In this document: in pieces, positions 8,859 through 16,952 of the stretch
How positions within the stretch are numbered: position 1 is the first letter of the stretch
How the letters are laid out: each line of letters opens with the position of its first letter
Origin: Phycisphaeraceae bacterium
GTDB lineage: Bacteria > Planctomycetota > Phycisphaerae > Phycisphaerales > UBA1924
Length of the DNA: 64,000 bases
Assembly: GCA_019636795.1 (NCBI GenBank)
Contig: JAHBWW010000007.1
Span: forward strand, 96,896-160,895
Direction of reading: 5' to 3'
Notes under the pieces: model-generated
The model's input: the letters and a program-made list of their open reading frames with translations, nothing else
Databases searched by the model: none
What the model was told of the DNA's origin: nothing
Made by a program: the position numbers and the translations under genes

Positions 8859-9332
8859 ATGAAAACACCCTATGATCCAGAGAGCTCTCTGGCCTCGCTC
8901 GGGCTCACCCTGCCTGCCGCGCCCAAACCGGTCGCTGCCTATATCCCATGGGTGCGCAGCGGTAATCTCCTGTATGTTTCTGGGCAGATCCCGTTTGTGG
9001 ACGGTTCGCTCCTCCTCACGGGACCATTGCCCGATGCGGGATCTCTTGAACAGGCTCAGGCAGCTGCCAGACAGTGCGGGCTGAATGCCCTCGCGGTGGC
9101 GAAGTCGGCGCTGGAGTCCCTTGATCGGGTGTCGCGGGTCGTGCGACTGGCGGTGTTCGTGGCTAGTTCACCCCACTATCCGGATCACCCCAAGGTTGCC
9201 AACGGCGCGAGTGAGTTAATGGTCGCGGTGTTTGGCGAGCGAGGGCGACATGCACGGGCTGCGGTTGGGTGCTCGTCCCTCCCTCTCAACGCGACAGTCG
9301 AAGTCGAGGTGCTCTTCGAGATCGCATCCTGA
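8859..9332 (+). CDS. RidA/YjgF family protein (enamine/imine deaminase-like)
   Basis: 157 residues. Family features are NLLYVSGQIPF and the C-terminal strand and loop ARAAVGCSSLPLNATVEVEV, which keeps the arginine at the position of the catalytic Arg of RidA. The family forms trimers and hydrolyses reactive 2-aminoacrylate-type enamines, but this longer subgroup (with GLTLPAAPKPVAAYIPW at the N-terminus) is less characterised. The ATG at 8859 was preferred because the upstream extension is not family-like. There is no operon partner. Confidence 0.88.
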   Translation: MKTPYDPESSLASLGLTLPAAPKPVAAYIPWVRSGNLLYVSGQIPFVDGSLLLTGPLPDAGSLEQAQAAARQCGLNALAVAKSALESLDRVSRVVRLAVFVASSPHYPDHPKVANGASELMVAVFGERGRHARAAVGCSSLPLNATVEVEVLFEIAS

Positions 9333-9400
9333 CCCACCCAACACGGGGACAAGACGACAAGACTTGCACCCATACCCCCGTCGACCCGGCTTACACCTGT

Positions 9401-9437
9401 AAAAAGTAAAAGTCTCCGGCCTGACAGGCCGAAGACT
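9401..9437 (-). terminator. putative terminator after the choice-of-anchor A gene
   Basis: A hairpin at 9411-9437 (stem of about 11 bp with one C-A mismatch and a short loop), followed on the minus strand by TTTACTTTTT (9410-9401). It lies 108 nt beyond the stop codon of the minus-strand gene and could also block read-through from the convergent RidA gene. Confidence 0.7.
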
Positions 9438-9544
9438 GGGATGATTGTTCGGGACGATTTTTGGTAGTTGCATTGGGGCGCGGAGCGCAATACCTTGCCG
9501 CGCCCAAATGCAATTCTAAAGGCTGATTCGTTGCCCGCTCGGCG

Positions 9545-10474
9545 TCAGCGCAGACGTCGACGGCGACACGCACACAGGCCCGCTCCGACGAGCAACGCGA
9601 GTGTGCCGGGCGTCGGCACATACCCCTCATAGCCGGGCAGGTGGACTTCGCCATTCTGGGTGAACGAGCCGCCGATGAACACTGAGCCTTCGATGGCGGT
9701 GTTGTTGGTCAGCGAGGCGTTGGGCGCGAGAATCGCACCGTTGATCTGCCGCTGCAGGTCGATCGAGGTCGCGTCGACGAAGTTCCAGATGGTCGTCGCC
9801 CGAACGTTCTGAGCATGCCATGCGCCGACGAAGTTGCCGGTGTTGTATACGACGTTGTTGCCGTAGACGTTGATGACAATGCTCGATGCGCCATTGGCGT
9901 TGAGGTTAATCTGCTGCACCATGCCATTCGAGAAAAGATCTGAAGCATTGATGCTGAACACCGCCAGGTTGCTCGGTCCGCCTGGGTTGGCGTTGAACGT
10001 CGCGGCCGAGGGCTGCTGCCCCGGGAGTGAGACGGTGCTGTTGGTCGTTAGCGAGGCAAGGTGCGACGAGATGTTTGACAGAGTCGCGCTGTACGGAGCG
10101 ACAAGCCCAGCCACCGCTGCATCAACCGACTCAGTACCGCCGCCATTCATGTTCATATTGCCGAACCGTGCACCGGAGCGGCGGACGTTGCCGGCGTTAA
10201 CGTTGACGTTGCCCGCGGTGATGTTGCCGCCGACGAGCAGTGTGTCGATGAGAAGGTGAGCCTGAGGGTTGAGCTGCGTGGCATAGTTGGATGCCGGGCC
10301 GCCCAGATTGCCGCCGACGAAGGTACGGCCTTCGACTTCGGAAGTGCTGGTCAGGTTGCCCATGACCATCAGGTTGTATTGATTCAGCACGCTGGCCGAT
10401 GCACTTCCTGCCATCGACGCCAACACGACTAGCCCCCCCGCAAGCGCGGGCCTAACGAAACGATCAACGATCAA
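9545..10474 (-). CDS. choice-of-anchor A family surface protein with PEP-CTERM-like tail
   Basis: 309 residues if read from the TTG at 10474. It has a signal peptide (ALAGGLVVLASMAGSASA) and a choice-of-anchor A domain beginning NQYNLMVMGNLTSTSEVEGR, with the typical glycine/asparagine-rich beta repeats (TFVGGNLGG, LLVGGNITAGNVNVNAGNV, GSVFIGGSF). The C-terminus VPTPGTLALLVGAGLCACRR is a PEP-CTERM-like sorting signal: short motif, hydrophobic helix, arginine cluster. By family it is exported and attached to the surface or extracellular matrix. The start is odd: the ATG with the good AAGGA ribosome site (at 10481) is out of frame because of an extra heptamer copy (see findings). Confidence 0.85.
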   Translation of the reverse strand: MIVDRFVRPALAGGLVVLASMAGSASASVLNQYNLMVMGNLTSTSEVEGRTFVGGNLGGPASNYATQLNPQAHLLIDTLLVGGNITAGNVNVNAGNVRRSGARFGNMNMNGGGTESVDAAVAGLVAPYSATLSNISSHLASLTTNSTVSLPGQQPSAATFNANPGGPSNLAVFSINASDLFSNGMVQQINLNANGASSIVINVYGNNVVYNTGNFVGAWHAQNVRATTIWNFVDATSIDLQRQINGAILAPNASLTNNTAIEGSVFIGGSFTQNGEVHLPGYEGYVPTPGTLALLVGAGLCACRRRRLR

Positions 10475-10480
10475 CGATCA
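10460..10480. repeat. three perfect tandem copies of a heptamer over the start codon
   Basis: ACGATCA x3 on the plus strand (10460-10466, 10467-10473, 10474-10480), read as TGATCGT on the coding strand. A run of heptamers changes reading frame with each gain or loss. With three copies the ATG at 10481 encodes only five codons before TGA. With two copies the same ATG would open the 309-residue protein in frame. Confidence 0.9.
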
Positions 10481-10481
10481 T

Positions 10482-10744
10482 GGCGTGTCCTTTCTCTCCA
10501 GTTTCTTGCTGTACTGAGGTGTAACGAAGCCTCAGGGTGTTCGCGGCTCCTACCCCGCGTACACGCCGCACTGTACGACTCTTGAGACCCCATGGACTCG
10601 GGTTTGCGTTTGAATTTCGCCATATTTTGGAGAATTAACTGCATCGGATTGAAGATGAGACGATCCGATTAATTGTTCTCGGGCTTCAAGCCGAGGCAGC
10701 AACGAGTGATGGAGTTCGTAGCTTGCGTTGATCGTGTGCGCATG
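10482..10744. other. intergenic region upstream of the choice-of-anchor A gene
   Basis: About 260 nt, relatively AT-rich near 10600-10680. On the minus strand it holds the AAGGA ribosome-binding site 6 nt before the ATG at 10481. An inverted repeat CTGAGG/CCTCAG lies near 10515-10535 and may be an operator. I see no gene. Confidence 0.4.
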
Positions 10745-10771
10745 AAAAAGGCCGATCCGAAGATCGGCCTT
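10745..10771 (-). terminator. rho-independent terminator of the ribosomal protein cluster
   Basis: A perfect 10-bp stem (10748-10757 with 10762-10771) whose minus-strand loop is TTCG closed by C-G, the very stable UUCG tetraloop, followed by five T residues. It lies 23 nt after the rplQ stop codon and ends the 14.8-kb ribosomal cluster. Confidence 0.93.
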
Positions 10772-10794
10772 GATTCTGAAGTTTCGTACTTTAC

Positions 10795-11427
10795 TCAGGC
10801 GGATTCACTGGCTGTGGTCTTGGCAGCCTTGCGCAGTTTCGCGGCATAGGCGGTGCGACGATCGGCCTGGCGGCGGCGCGTACTCGGGCGGCCACCGATC
10901 TCGGGGCCATCCTCATTGCCGACGAACTGAATCACAACCAGCGGAGCAGCGTCGCCGAGACGATGCTGCCCCAGTTTGATGATGCGGGTATATCCACCGG
11001 CGCGATCCTCGAAGCGAGGTGCCACGTTCGTGAAGATGTGATTGATGAGTTTGGGAGCCTTGCGCAGTTCGCCGTAGCGATTGCGTTCGACCTTGTCACT
11101 GGCCGGAATGTCGAAGAACCCTTCGACGAAATCCCGCTTCTCCTCGACAGCCTCGCGGTCCGCGTCCGACGCGTTCTTGGCCAGATAACTCCAGGCGAAG
11201 GCGTTACGATCGCCACCGAGCATCGATTCGACCAGTCGGCGCGAGTGAAGATCGTTCTTCCTGGCGCGTGTGACGATTTTTTCGACGAACGGCTGAAGGG
11301 CCTTGGCTTTGGGCAGCGTCGTGGTGATCTGCCCGTGTTCGAAGAGACTGGCAGCCATGTTGCGCAGCATCGCCTGACGGTGCGCAGTGGTGCGATTGAG
11401 TTTCAGACCGGCCTTGCGGTGACGCAT
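10795..11427 (-). CDS. rplQ: 50S ribosomal protein L17
   Basis: 210 residues. The N-terminus MRHRKAGLKLNRTTAHRQAM and AASLFEHGQITTTLPKAKAL are L17 signatures. The protein is about 80 residues longer than the E. coli form. The extra length is an insertion after residue 70 (acidic, DADREAVEEKRDFVEGFFD) and a basic C-terminal tail (RRRQADRRTAYAAKLRKAAK). It is the last gene of the cluster, 59 nt after rpoA, with a strong terminator behind it. L17 sits near the peptide exit tunnel. Confidence 0.96.
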   Translation of the reverse strand: MRHRKAGLKLNRTTAHRQAMLRNMAASLFEHGQITTTLPKAKALQPFVEKIVTRARKNDLHSRRLVESMLGGDRNAFAWSYLAKNASDADREAVEEKRDFVEGFFDIPASDKVERNRYGELRKAPKLINHIFTNVAPRFEDRAGGYTRIIKLGQHRLGDAAPLVVIQFVGNEDGPEIGGRPSTRRRQADRRTAYAAKLRKAAKTTASESA

Positions 11428-11486
11428 GACAAACTCCCTGCAACTGAAGACCCGACCGTGTCGGGCCTCGATTGTAGCCTTCCCGA

Positions 11487-12494
11487 TCAGCCGATCGAGT
11501 GGCTCTGATACCCCTCGGGCAGATCCATGCCCAGATCCAGACCGATATCCAGCAATTTCCGCTTGACCTCGCGCAGGCTCGTTCGCCCGAACGAACGCAG
11601 TTTGAGCAGTTCCTGTTCGGACTGCTGGACGAGCTGTGCAACCGTGTCGATCCGGGCGGATTCGAGGCAGTTGCTTGCCCGCACCGAAAGATCAAGGTCG
11701 GAGATCGGCATATTCAACTTGCGGATGAGGACCTCGTCGACGCCCGCTGCTGCCGCCGCCTCTTCGCTGACGCGTTCGTCGCCAAGATCAAAGTACTGGA
11801 CGAACGGGTTGAGATGTTTGCGAAGAATCTTGCCGGCTTCAACGATGGCCATTTCGGGCGTAATCGTGCCGTCGGTCCAGACTTCGAGGGTCAGCTTGTC
11901 ATAGTTCGTGCGCTGACCGACGCGGGTGTCCTCGACCTTGTACCGAACACGCTGGACGGGCGTGTAGATCGCATCGACCGGGATCAGCGAGATTTCCTGC
12001 TCGTCGCCGCGAGCGTACTGCTCGGAGCCGGGAACGTACCCACGGCCCTTGCCGACGCGGAACTCCATCTCCAGCGTCACTTCGCTGGTGAGCGTCGCGA
12101 GCACCAGGTCCGGATTGCGGATGGTGATGGCGGTGTCGGCTTCGATGAGGTCGGCAGTGACTTCGCCAGGCCCCTGAGCCGCGAGTCGCATGGTCTTGGG
12201 CTCATCGCCCTCCATCTGCACCACGAGGTTTTTGACGTTCAGAACGATGTCGGTAACGTCTTCGAGAATGCCCGGCAGAGTGGTGAACTCGTGCTCGGCG
12301 CCTTTGATTTTGACAGCAGTGACGGCTGCCCCTTCGAGCGAGCCGAGCAGCACGCGGCGCATGGCATTGCCGATGGTTGTGCCGAACCCACGCTCAAACG
12401 GTTCAATCACGAACCGCCCGAAGGTGTCAGTTCTGAATTTGGGGTCGCTGACGACCTTGGTGGGAAGTTCGAATCCTCTCCAGCGAACGCGCAT
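11487..12494 (-). CDS. rpoA: DNA-directed RNA polymerase subunit alpha
   Basis: 335 residues. The N-terminal assembly domain includes FVIEPFERGFGTTIGNAMRR and LLGSLEGAAVTAVKIKG, the dimerisation and beta-binding regions. The C-terminal domain begins near residue 255 and contains IRKLNMPISDLDLSVRASN and LLKLRSFGRTSLREVKRKL, the helix-hairpin-helix that contacts UP elements and activators. The ATG at 12494 was chosen because the upstream extension is not family-like. The 199-nt gap from rpsK is the place where many bacteria have rpsD; rpsD is absent here. Confidence 0.97.
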   Translation of the reverse strand: MRVRWRGFELPTKVVSDPKFRTDTFGRFVIEPFERGFGTTIGNAMRRVLLGSLEGAAVTAVKIKGAEHEFTTLPGILEDVTDIVLNVKNLVVQMEGDEPKTMRLAAQGPGEVTADLIEADTAITIRNPDLVLATLTSEVTLEMEFRVGKGRGYVPGSEQYARGDEQEISLIPVDAIYTPVQRVRYKVEDTRVGQRTNYDKLTLEVWTDGTITPEMAIVEAGKILRKHLNPFVQYFDLGDERVSEEAAAAAGVDEVLIRKLNMPISDLDLSVRASNCLESARIDTVAQLVQQSEQELLKLRSFGRTSLREVKRKLLDIGLDLGMDLPEGYQSHSIG

Positions 12495-12693
12495 TGGGTT
12501 ATCCTCGCCACAGAGTTCTACTCGAGAGAACCTTCCGCGTTGCACTTCTCGTCGAGTTCGATCTGTGGCTCTCGAACCTGACTTCTGTGTGCAGGCGGGT
12601 CAGACGCTTGATGTCGCCCGGCATCACACCGAGCAGGCTGCAAAAGGGCGAGAACACGGGGAGTGTCGGCCGATTCGCAGGGGAAAACATGAA

Positions 12694-13071
12694 TCAGACG
12701 CGGCGACGCTTTGGCGGGCGGCAACCGTTGTGAGGAACCGGAGTGTGGTCCTCGATCGCGGTGACGCGCAGCCCGGTCGAGACAAGGCCCTGAACGGCAG
12801 ATTCGCGCCCGGCACCGGTGCCAGTGATGCGGACCTCGACTTCACTCATGCCCATCTTGCGGACTTTGTGTCCGACCTGCTCGCCAGCGCGAGTGGCTGC
12901 AAAGGGAGTCGCCTTGCGGGCACCCTTGAAGCCGATCGTTCCAGCAGAATCCCATGCCAGGGCTTCGCCATTGACGTCGGTGACGGTGACGATCGTGTTG
13001 TTCTGGGTCGCCTTGACGTGGGCGATTCCGCGAATGACGTTCTTGCGGACTTTCTTAATCTTCTTGGCCAT
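12694..13071 (-). CDS. rpsK: 30S ribosomal protein S11
   Basis: 125 residues, matching the usual length. Family signatures are [33 protein letters not shown] and the C-terminal [20 protein letters not shown], with the highly conserved [11 protein letters not shown] end. S11 helps shape the mRNA exit channel on the 30S platform. It lies 21 nt after rpsM in the alpha-operon part of the cluster. Confidence 0.97.
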   Translation of the reverse strand: MAKKIKKVRKNVIRGIAHVKATQNNTIVTVTDVNGEALAWDSAGTIGFKGARKATPFAATRAGEQVGHKVRKMGMSEVEVRITGTGAGRESAVQGLVSTGLRVTAIEDHTPVPHNGCRPPKRRRV

Positions 13072-13092
13072 CGTTCTTCGCTCCAGAGAGAA

Positions 13093-13470
13093 TCAGCCCT
13101 TGACGCCCTTCTTGCCGGCGACAGTCTTCTTGCGGCCCTTGCGTGTGCGGGCGTTGCAGCGGGTGCGCTGCCCATGCACGGGGAGGCCTCGACGATGGCG
13201 ATCGCCGCGATAGCAGCGGATGTCGCGCAGACGCTGAATGTTCTGACTGACCTGACGACGCAGCGCACCCTCGACGAGATACGTCGCATCGATGATCCCG
13301 TTGATGTGGGCGATCTGCTGTTCGGTCAGTTCATTGGCGCGCACGTCACCGCTGATCTGGGCTTCCGCGAGAATCTCCGCGGCAAACTTCGGCCCAATTC
13401 CATGGATGTACTGCAACGCGAAAAGTATTTTCTTCCGTTCGGGAACGTCGTTCCCCGCGATACGTGGCAC
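13093..13470 (-). CDS. rpsM: 30S ribosomal protein S13
   Basis: 125 residues: MPRIAGNDVPERKKILFALQ and YIHGIGPKFA at the N-terminus, then the RDIRCYRGDRHRRGLPVHGQ and RTRCNARTRKG signatures. S13 is in the 30S head, contacting S19 and forming bridges to the 50S subunit; its basic tail reaches the P-site tRNA. It starts 12 nt after rpmJ, the normal order rpmJ-rpsM-rpsK-rpoA-rplQ. Confidence 0.97.
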   Translation of the reverse strand: MPRIAGNDVPERKKILFALQYIHGIGPKFAAEILAEAQISGDVRANELTEQQIAHINGIIDATYLVEGALRRQVSQNIQRLRDIRCYRGDRHRRGLPVHGQRTRCNARTRKGRKKTVAGKKGVKG

Positions 13471-13482
13471 GGCGGTCGCTCC

Positions 13483-13599
13483 TCAGCCCTGACGCTGCTT
13501 GAACCTGGGGTTCTTCTTGTTGATGACAAACACTTTGCCTTTTCGTCGGACGATCTGGCAGTCCTTTGTCCTGCGTTTGACACTTGATTTGACTTTCAT
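13483..13599 (-). CDS. rpmJ: 50S ribosomal protein L36, zinc-ligand-poor form
   Basis: A 38-residue gene. It begins [20 protein letters not shown] and ends NPRFKQRQG, clearly L36 in sequence and position (just before rpsM). Zinc-binding L36 uses Cys11, Cys14, Cys27 and His33. Here those positions are Thr, Cys, Asn and Phe, so only Cys14 remains and the zinc site is gone. This makes it a 'C-minus' L36, although it sits in the main operon and is the only rpmJ in the window. Confidence 0.94.
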   Translation of the reverse strand: MKVKSSVKRRTKDCQIVRRKGKVFVINKKNPRFKQRQG

Positions 13600-13725
13600 C
13601 GTCCTCATCCTTCGGGCCGAGCCCGTTTTTCGTTCGTCTGTTGGCCGGATCGACTGGGCTTTTGGCTCCGAATCGAACCCGGTCTAGATACTAGGTCAGG
13701 CGCGGCCTGACGTCACCTGCCACCG
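13600..13725. other. spacer between secY and rpmJ
   Basis: 126 nt in the place where adk, map and infA often lie. No gene fits. A short palindrome TCAGGC-GCG-GCCTGA lies 16 nt past the secY stop, without a T tract. A C/G hairpin followed by TTTTT (13613-13630) faces the wrong strand for the genes here. Confidence 0.4.
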
Positions 13726-15138
13726 TCAGAACCCTCCGGCACCCGCCGGACCACGCAGTTTCGGACCCCGGGCATCATCCTGCCCGCCGCCGAGGAACCC
13801 GGCATAGTTGCGCATGAGGAGGGCGGCTTCGACTCGCTGGAGGAAGTCGAGCGCGACCGACACCACGATCAACAGCCCAGTTCCGCCGAGGAACTGCGTC
13901 ACTACAAAGTCGATGTTCAGACTGCGATTCACAACCATCGGCAACACCGCAATGACCGCCAGGAAGGCTGCTCCGACATATGTGATGCGCTCCATCACGG
14001 CTTCGAGATACTCGGCTGTGCGAGGCCCAGGTCTCAAGCCAGGAATGAATGAGCCGTGATCGCGCAATTGCTTGGACATTTCTTCGGGGTTGAACTGGAC
14101 CGTGATCCAGAAATAACTGAAGAAGTAGACCATGAAGATGTAGAGGAGAACATAAGGGAACTCGCCCATCATGAAGTTGTCGCTCAGCCATCCGGTCAGC
14201 AGGGGCCAGAACCCGCCGGCGCCGCTGCTCTGTACAGTCGAGTGCAGGCTGCTGAACAACACCGACGGGAGCATCATCAATGAACTGGCGAAGATGATCG
14301 GCATGACGCCGCCGTGGTTGACGCGCAACGGAAGGAAACTCCGCTGCCCGCCGAAGACCTTGCGGCCGCGCGTATGCTTGGCCTGTTGCACGGGAATGCG
14401 CCGCTGCGCGACGGTGATGACAACCGACCCCGCGACAACAAGCACGAAGCCGGCTGCAAGCAGAATCAGCCCGAGCCACCCCATCTTTTCAGAGTCCGCC
14501 GGATCAAAGTTGCGATAGACAGCCATCACGGCATTGGGCATGCCCGTGAGAATCCCGGCCATGATGATCAGCGACATGCCGTTGCCGATGCCGAAACGGT
14601 CGATCTGCTCACCGAGCCACATGAGGAACACGGTGCCCGCAGTCAGCGCCATGACGGCCATCATCCACCACAATGGATTGGCCGCCCAGTTCGGATACAC
14701 CAATCCCGAGCGCGTCATAAACGCAAGCCAGCCGATGCCCTGCATGATGCAAAGCCCGACCGTGGCGTAGCGTGTCCATTCCTGGATTTTCTGCTGTCCG
14801 GTTGGGCCTTCGTCCTTGAGTGCCTTGAGTGCCGGCACGACCCCGCCGAGCAACTGAAAGATGATGGCAGCCGAAATGTATGGCATGATCCCCAGGCCGA
14901 AGATCGTGCTCTGTGCGAACGATCCGCCGGAGAAAATCGCGACATACTCCGCCACCCGAGTCGCGGCACTATTCTCGGCTGCTGAACGCTGAAAGAACTC
15001 GCTCAACTGCGATTGATTCACGCCGGGAAGCGGAATCCAGAACCCAATGCGATAGACCACGAGCATGCCAAGCGTGAACAGAATCTTGTTCCGCAGCTCG
15101 TCGATCTTGAAGACGTTAGTGATGGTCTGAATCAGCAT
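13726..15138 (-). CDS. secY: preprotein translocase subunit SecY
   Basis: 470 residues with ten hydrophobic segments. Recognisable features are the N-terminus ELRNKILFTLGMLVVYRIGF, the plug-region FSGGSFAQSTIFGLGIMPYI, LGEQIDRFGIGNGMSLIIM, and the conserved PGLRPGPRTAEYLEAVMERI near the C-terminus (SecY signature, here with PGP where RPG is usual). It forms the inner-membrane protein-conducting channel with SecE and SecG. The gene follows rplO by 50 nt, the standard position at the end of the spc cluster. Confidence 0.97.
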   Translation of the reverse strand: MLIQTITNVFKIDELRNKILFTLGMLVVYRIGFWIPLPGVNQSQLSEFFQRSAAENSAATRVAEYVAIFSGGSFAQSTIFGLGIMPYISAAIIFQLLGGVVPALKALKDEGPTGQQKIQEWTRYATVGLCIMQGIGWLAFMTRSGLVYPNWAANPLWWMMAVMALTAGTVFLMWLGEQIDRFGIGNGMSLIIMAGILTGMPNAVMAVYRNFDPADSEKMGWLGLILLAAGFVLVVAGSVVITVAQRRIPVQQAKHTRGRKVFGGQRSFLPLRVNHGGVMPIIFASSLMMLPSVLFSSLHSTVQSSGAGGFWPLLTGWLSDNFMMGEFPYVLLYIFMVYFFSYFWITVQFNPEEMSKQLRDHGSFIPGLRPGPRTAEYLEAVMERITYVGAAFLAVIAVLPMVVNRSLNIDFVVTQFLGGTGLLIVVSVALDFLQRVEAALLMRNYAGFLGGGQDDARGPKLRGPAGAGGF

Positions 15139-15188
15139 TCGGTGTCAATCGATTCATGCCTGCACGGGCTTGTGCCTGAGCAAGGCTT

Positions 15189-15797
15189 TCAGTTCTTCTT
15201 GAGGACTTCGCCCTTTGCGGCAGCCTCGGCCTTGGCTCGCTGGAACTTGCGCCGCTTGGCCTTCTTGGTCTGGTTCTTGGGTGAGTGGTCATCTGAGTTG
15301 CGATCCACGCCGCGAACTCGGTCACGCCGCGTCCCGGTCTCATCGACCGAGCCGCCCGCGCCCGTGACGTGCGTACGCACGGATGCCGACACGCGATGGG
15401 CAGTGACATTGAGTTTCACGCCGACCTTCTGACCCTCTGCAAGGTTGCCCAGGATCTTGAGGTCGCGACTTTCATCGCGGATGAGCCCGGCCTTGATGAG
15501 GGTCTGCGCGTTGACATCGCCACCCTTGGCAAAGTCGGAATGCTGAAGGATGTCGCCGAGGTTGACGATCCAGAACTGAGTCCGGAACTCGACGTTGTTG
15601 AAGCCCATCTTCGGGAGGCGACGGAAGAATGGCATCTGGCCGCCTTCAAAACTGAAGCGGGTCGAATGTCCGGAGCGCGCGCCAGCACCCTTCTGTCCAC
15701 GACCTGAGCGTTTGCCCGTGCCGCTGCCCTTGCCGCGCCCGATGCGCTTCCTGGCCTTGTACTTGCCCGCCTGGGCGGTAATCTCGTGAATCATCAT
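15189..15797 (-). CDS. rplO: 50S ribosomal protein L15 with long basic C-terminal extension
   Basis: 202 residues against about 144 in E. coli. The core is typical: RIGRGKGSGTGKRSGRGQKG at the N-terminus and FEGGQMPFFRRLPKMGF. After the conserved core (to about residue 140) there is a hydrophilic tail rich in Asp, Lys and Arg (ending KKAKRRKFQRAKAEAAAKG). The expected rpmD (L30) between rpsE and rplO is absent: the gap is only 32 nt. An alternative ATG lies one codon downstream. Confidence 0.96.
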   Translation of the reverse strand: MMIHEITAQAGKYKARKRIGRGKGSGTGKRSGRGQKGAGARSGHSTRFSFEGGQMPFFRRLPKMGFNNVEFRTQFWIVNLGDILQHSDFAKGGDVNAQTLIKAGLIRDESRDLKILGNLAEGQKVGVKLNVTAHRVSASVRTHVTGAGGSVDETGTRRDRVRGVDRNSDDHSPKNQTKKAKRRKFQRAKAEAAAKGEVLKKN

Positions 15798-15829
15798 GTC
15801 CGGTTTCTCCGGTCAGGAAAGTCCTGTGT

Positions 15830-16525
15830 TCAGTTTCCGCTCGATCCGGCTTCGGTCGATCCCGAAGCGTCCTGCTCTGCGCCGCGACGCCGCCCACCGC
15901 CGCCGCCGCCACGTCCGCCACGCCCGCCGCCACCGCGCCGTTCCTGCCCGACGGTGTTGACAGGGCCTTGCATTTTCTGCCCCGATGTCTTGGGCATGAA
16001 ACGCTGTCCCTTTTCAACGCGCTGCTCGATATCAGTGGTTGTGATTTCGACGCCACGCAGCGAGGCGATGTCCTGTCTGAGTTGGAGTTGCTCGATACCT
16101 GCGAACACGGCCTTGACCACGTTGAGCTTGTTCGTCGAGCCGTAGCACTTGGTCAGGCAATCCGTAATACCCGCCATTTCGAGGACCGTGCGCACCGTGC
16201 CGCCCGCAACAACGCCTGTCCCCGGCGAAGCGGGAATCAGACGGACGCGCGACGCACCAAAGCGGCCTTCGACCTCGTGCGGAATGGTCTTCCCGGTCAT
16301 CGGAACCAACGCCAAAACACGGCGAGCGTGCTTCTGCGCCTTTTCGATGGCAGCGGGAACTTCCTTCGACTTGGCATACCCATAGCCAACCTTCCCGCGG
16401 TGATCGCCAACGACCACGAGCGCGCCGAAACTGAATCGGCGACCGCCCTTGACCGTAGCGGCTGTGCGGTAGATGTTGACTGTGGATGCCTCTAGATGAC
16501 TGGCTTCGTCCAGAACTTCTGCCAT
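15830..16525 (-). CDS. rpsE: 30S ribosomal protein S5 with Gly/Arg-rich C-terminal tail
   Basis: 231 residues. The S5 core shows INIYRTAATVKGGRRFSFGA-type N-terminal motifs (starting at VNIYRTAATVKGGRRFSF), VVVGDHRGKVGYGYAKSKEV and PASPGTGVVAGGTVRTVLEM. After about residue 190 it carries an unusual tail: RRGGGGRGGRGGGGGGRRRG followed by an acidic/serine end. Such RGG-like tails bind RNA in other proteins. S5 controls decoding accuracy and forms part of the mRNA entry helicase site. Confidence 0.96.
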   Translation of the reverse strand: MAEVLDEASHLEASTVNIYRTAATVKGGRRFSFGALVVVGDHRGKVGYGYAKSKEVPAAIEKAQKHARRVLALVPMTGKTIPHEVEGRFGASRVRLIPASPGTGVVAGGTVRTVLEMAGITDCLTKCYGSTNKLNVVKAVFAGIEQLQLRQDIASLRGVEITTTDIEQRVEKGQRFMPKTSGQKMQGPVNTVGQERRGGGGRGGRGGGGGGRRRGAEQDASGSTEAGSSGN

Positions 16526-16550
16526 GACGTTTCTCTTCCTGATGAACTGG

Positions 16551-16913
16551 TTAGAACTGCAATCCGCCCTGGCGGGCAGCGTCTGCCAGCGCCTTGATCC
16601 GACCGTGATACCTGAATCCGCCGCGATCGAATGTGACCTGCGTCACACCCGAAGCCTTGGCCCGCTCGGCCACTTTGGTGCCGACGACCTTCGCAGCGTC
16701 AACGTTGCCGCCGCCGCTGGTCTTGATGTCCTTGTCGCGTGTCGACGCCGAGCAGAGCGTGCGCCCGCTGAGATCGTCGATGATCTGCACATAGATGTGC
16801 GCCAGTGAGCGATAGACCGCCATGCGAGGCCTGTCGGGAGTACCGATGACCCGCTTGCGGATGCCCGTCCGGCGTCGCGTGCGTCGAACTGTCTTTTTCT
16901 GTTGCCTGTCCAT
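16551..16913 (-). CDS. rplR: 50S ribosomal protein L18
   Basis: 120 residues. L18 signatures are [38 protein letters not shown] and the C-terminal [21 protein letters not shown]18 binds 5S rRNA together with L5. The ATG at 16913 was preferred to one 9 nt upstream, because AAGGG then lies at a normal 9-nt spacing; the upstream ATG would abut it. Confidence 0.96.
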   Translation of the reverse strand: MDRQQKKTVRRTRRRTGIRKRVIGTPDRPRMAVYRSLAHIYVQIIDDLSGRTLCSASTRDKDIKTSGGGNVDAAKVVGTKVAERAKASGVTQVTFDRGGFRYHGRIKALADAARQGGLQF

Positions 16914-16952
16914 AATCGCCATCCCTTGGTCGTACAACCCATCGTTTCAGCA

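Noticed and set aside
13613..13630. Small C/G hairpin followed by TTTTT on the plus strand
   Set aside because: It would terminate plus-strand transcription, but all genes here are on the minus strand. A 5-bp stem of this kind can arise by chance in GC-rich DNA.
13655..13690. GGTTCGATTC-like stretch resembling a tRNA T loop
   Set aside because: No acceptor, D or anticodon arm can be built around it.
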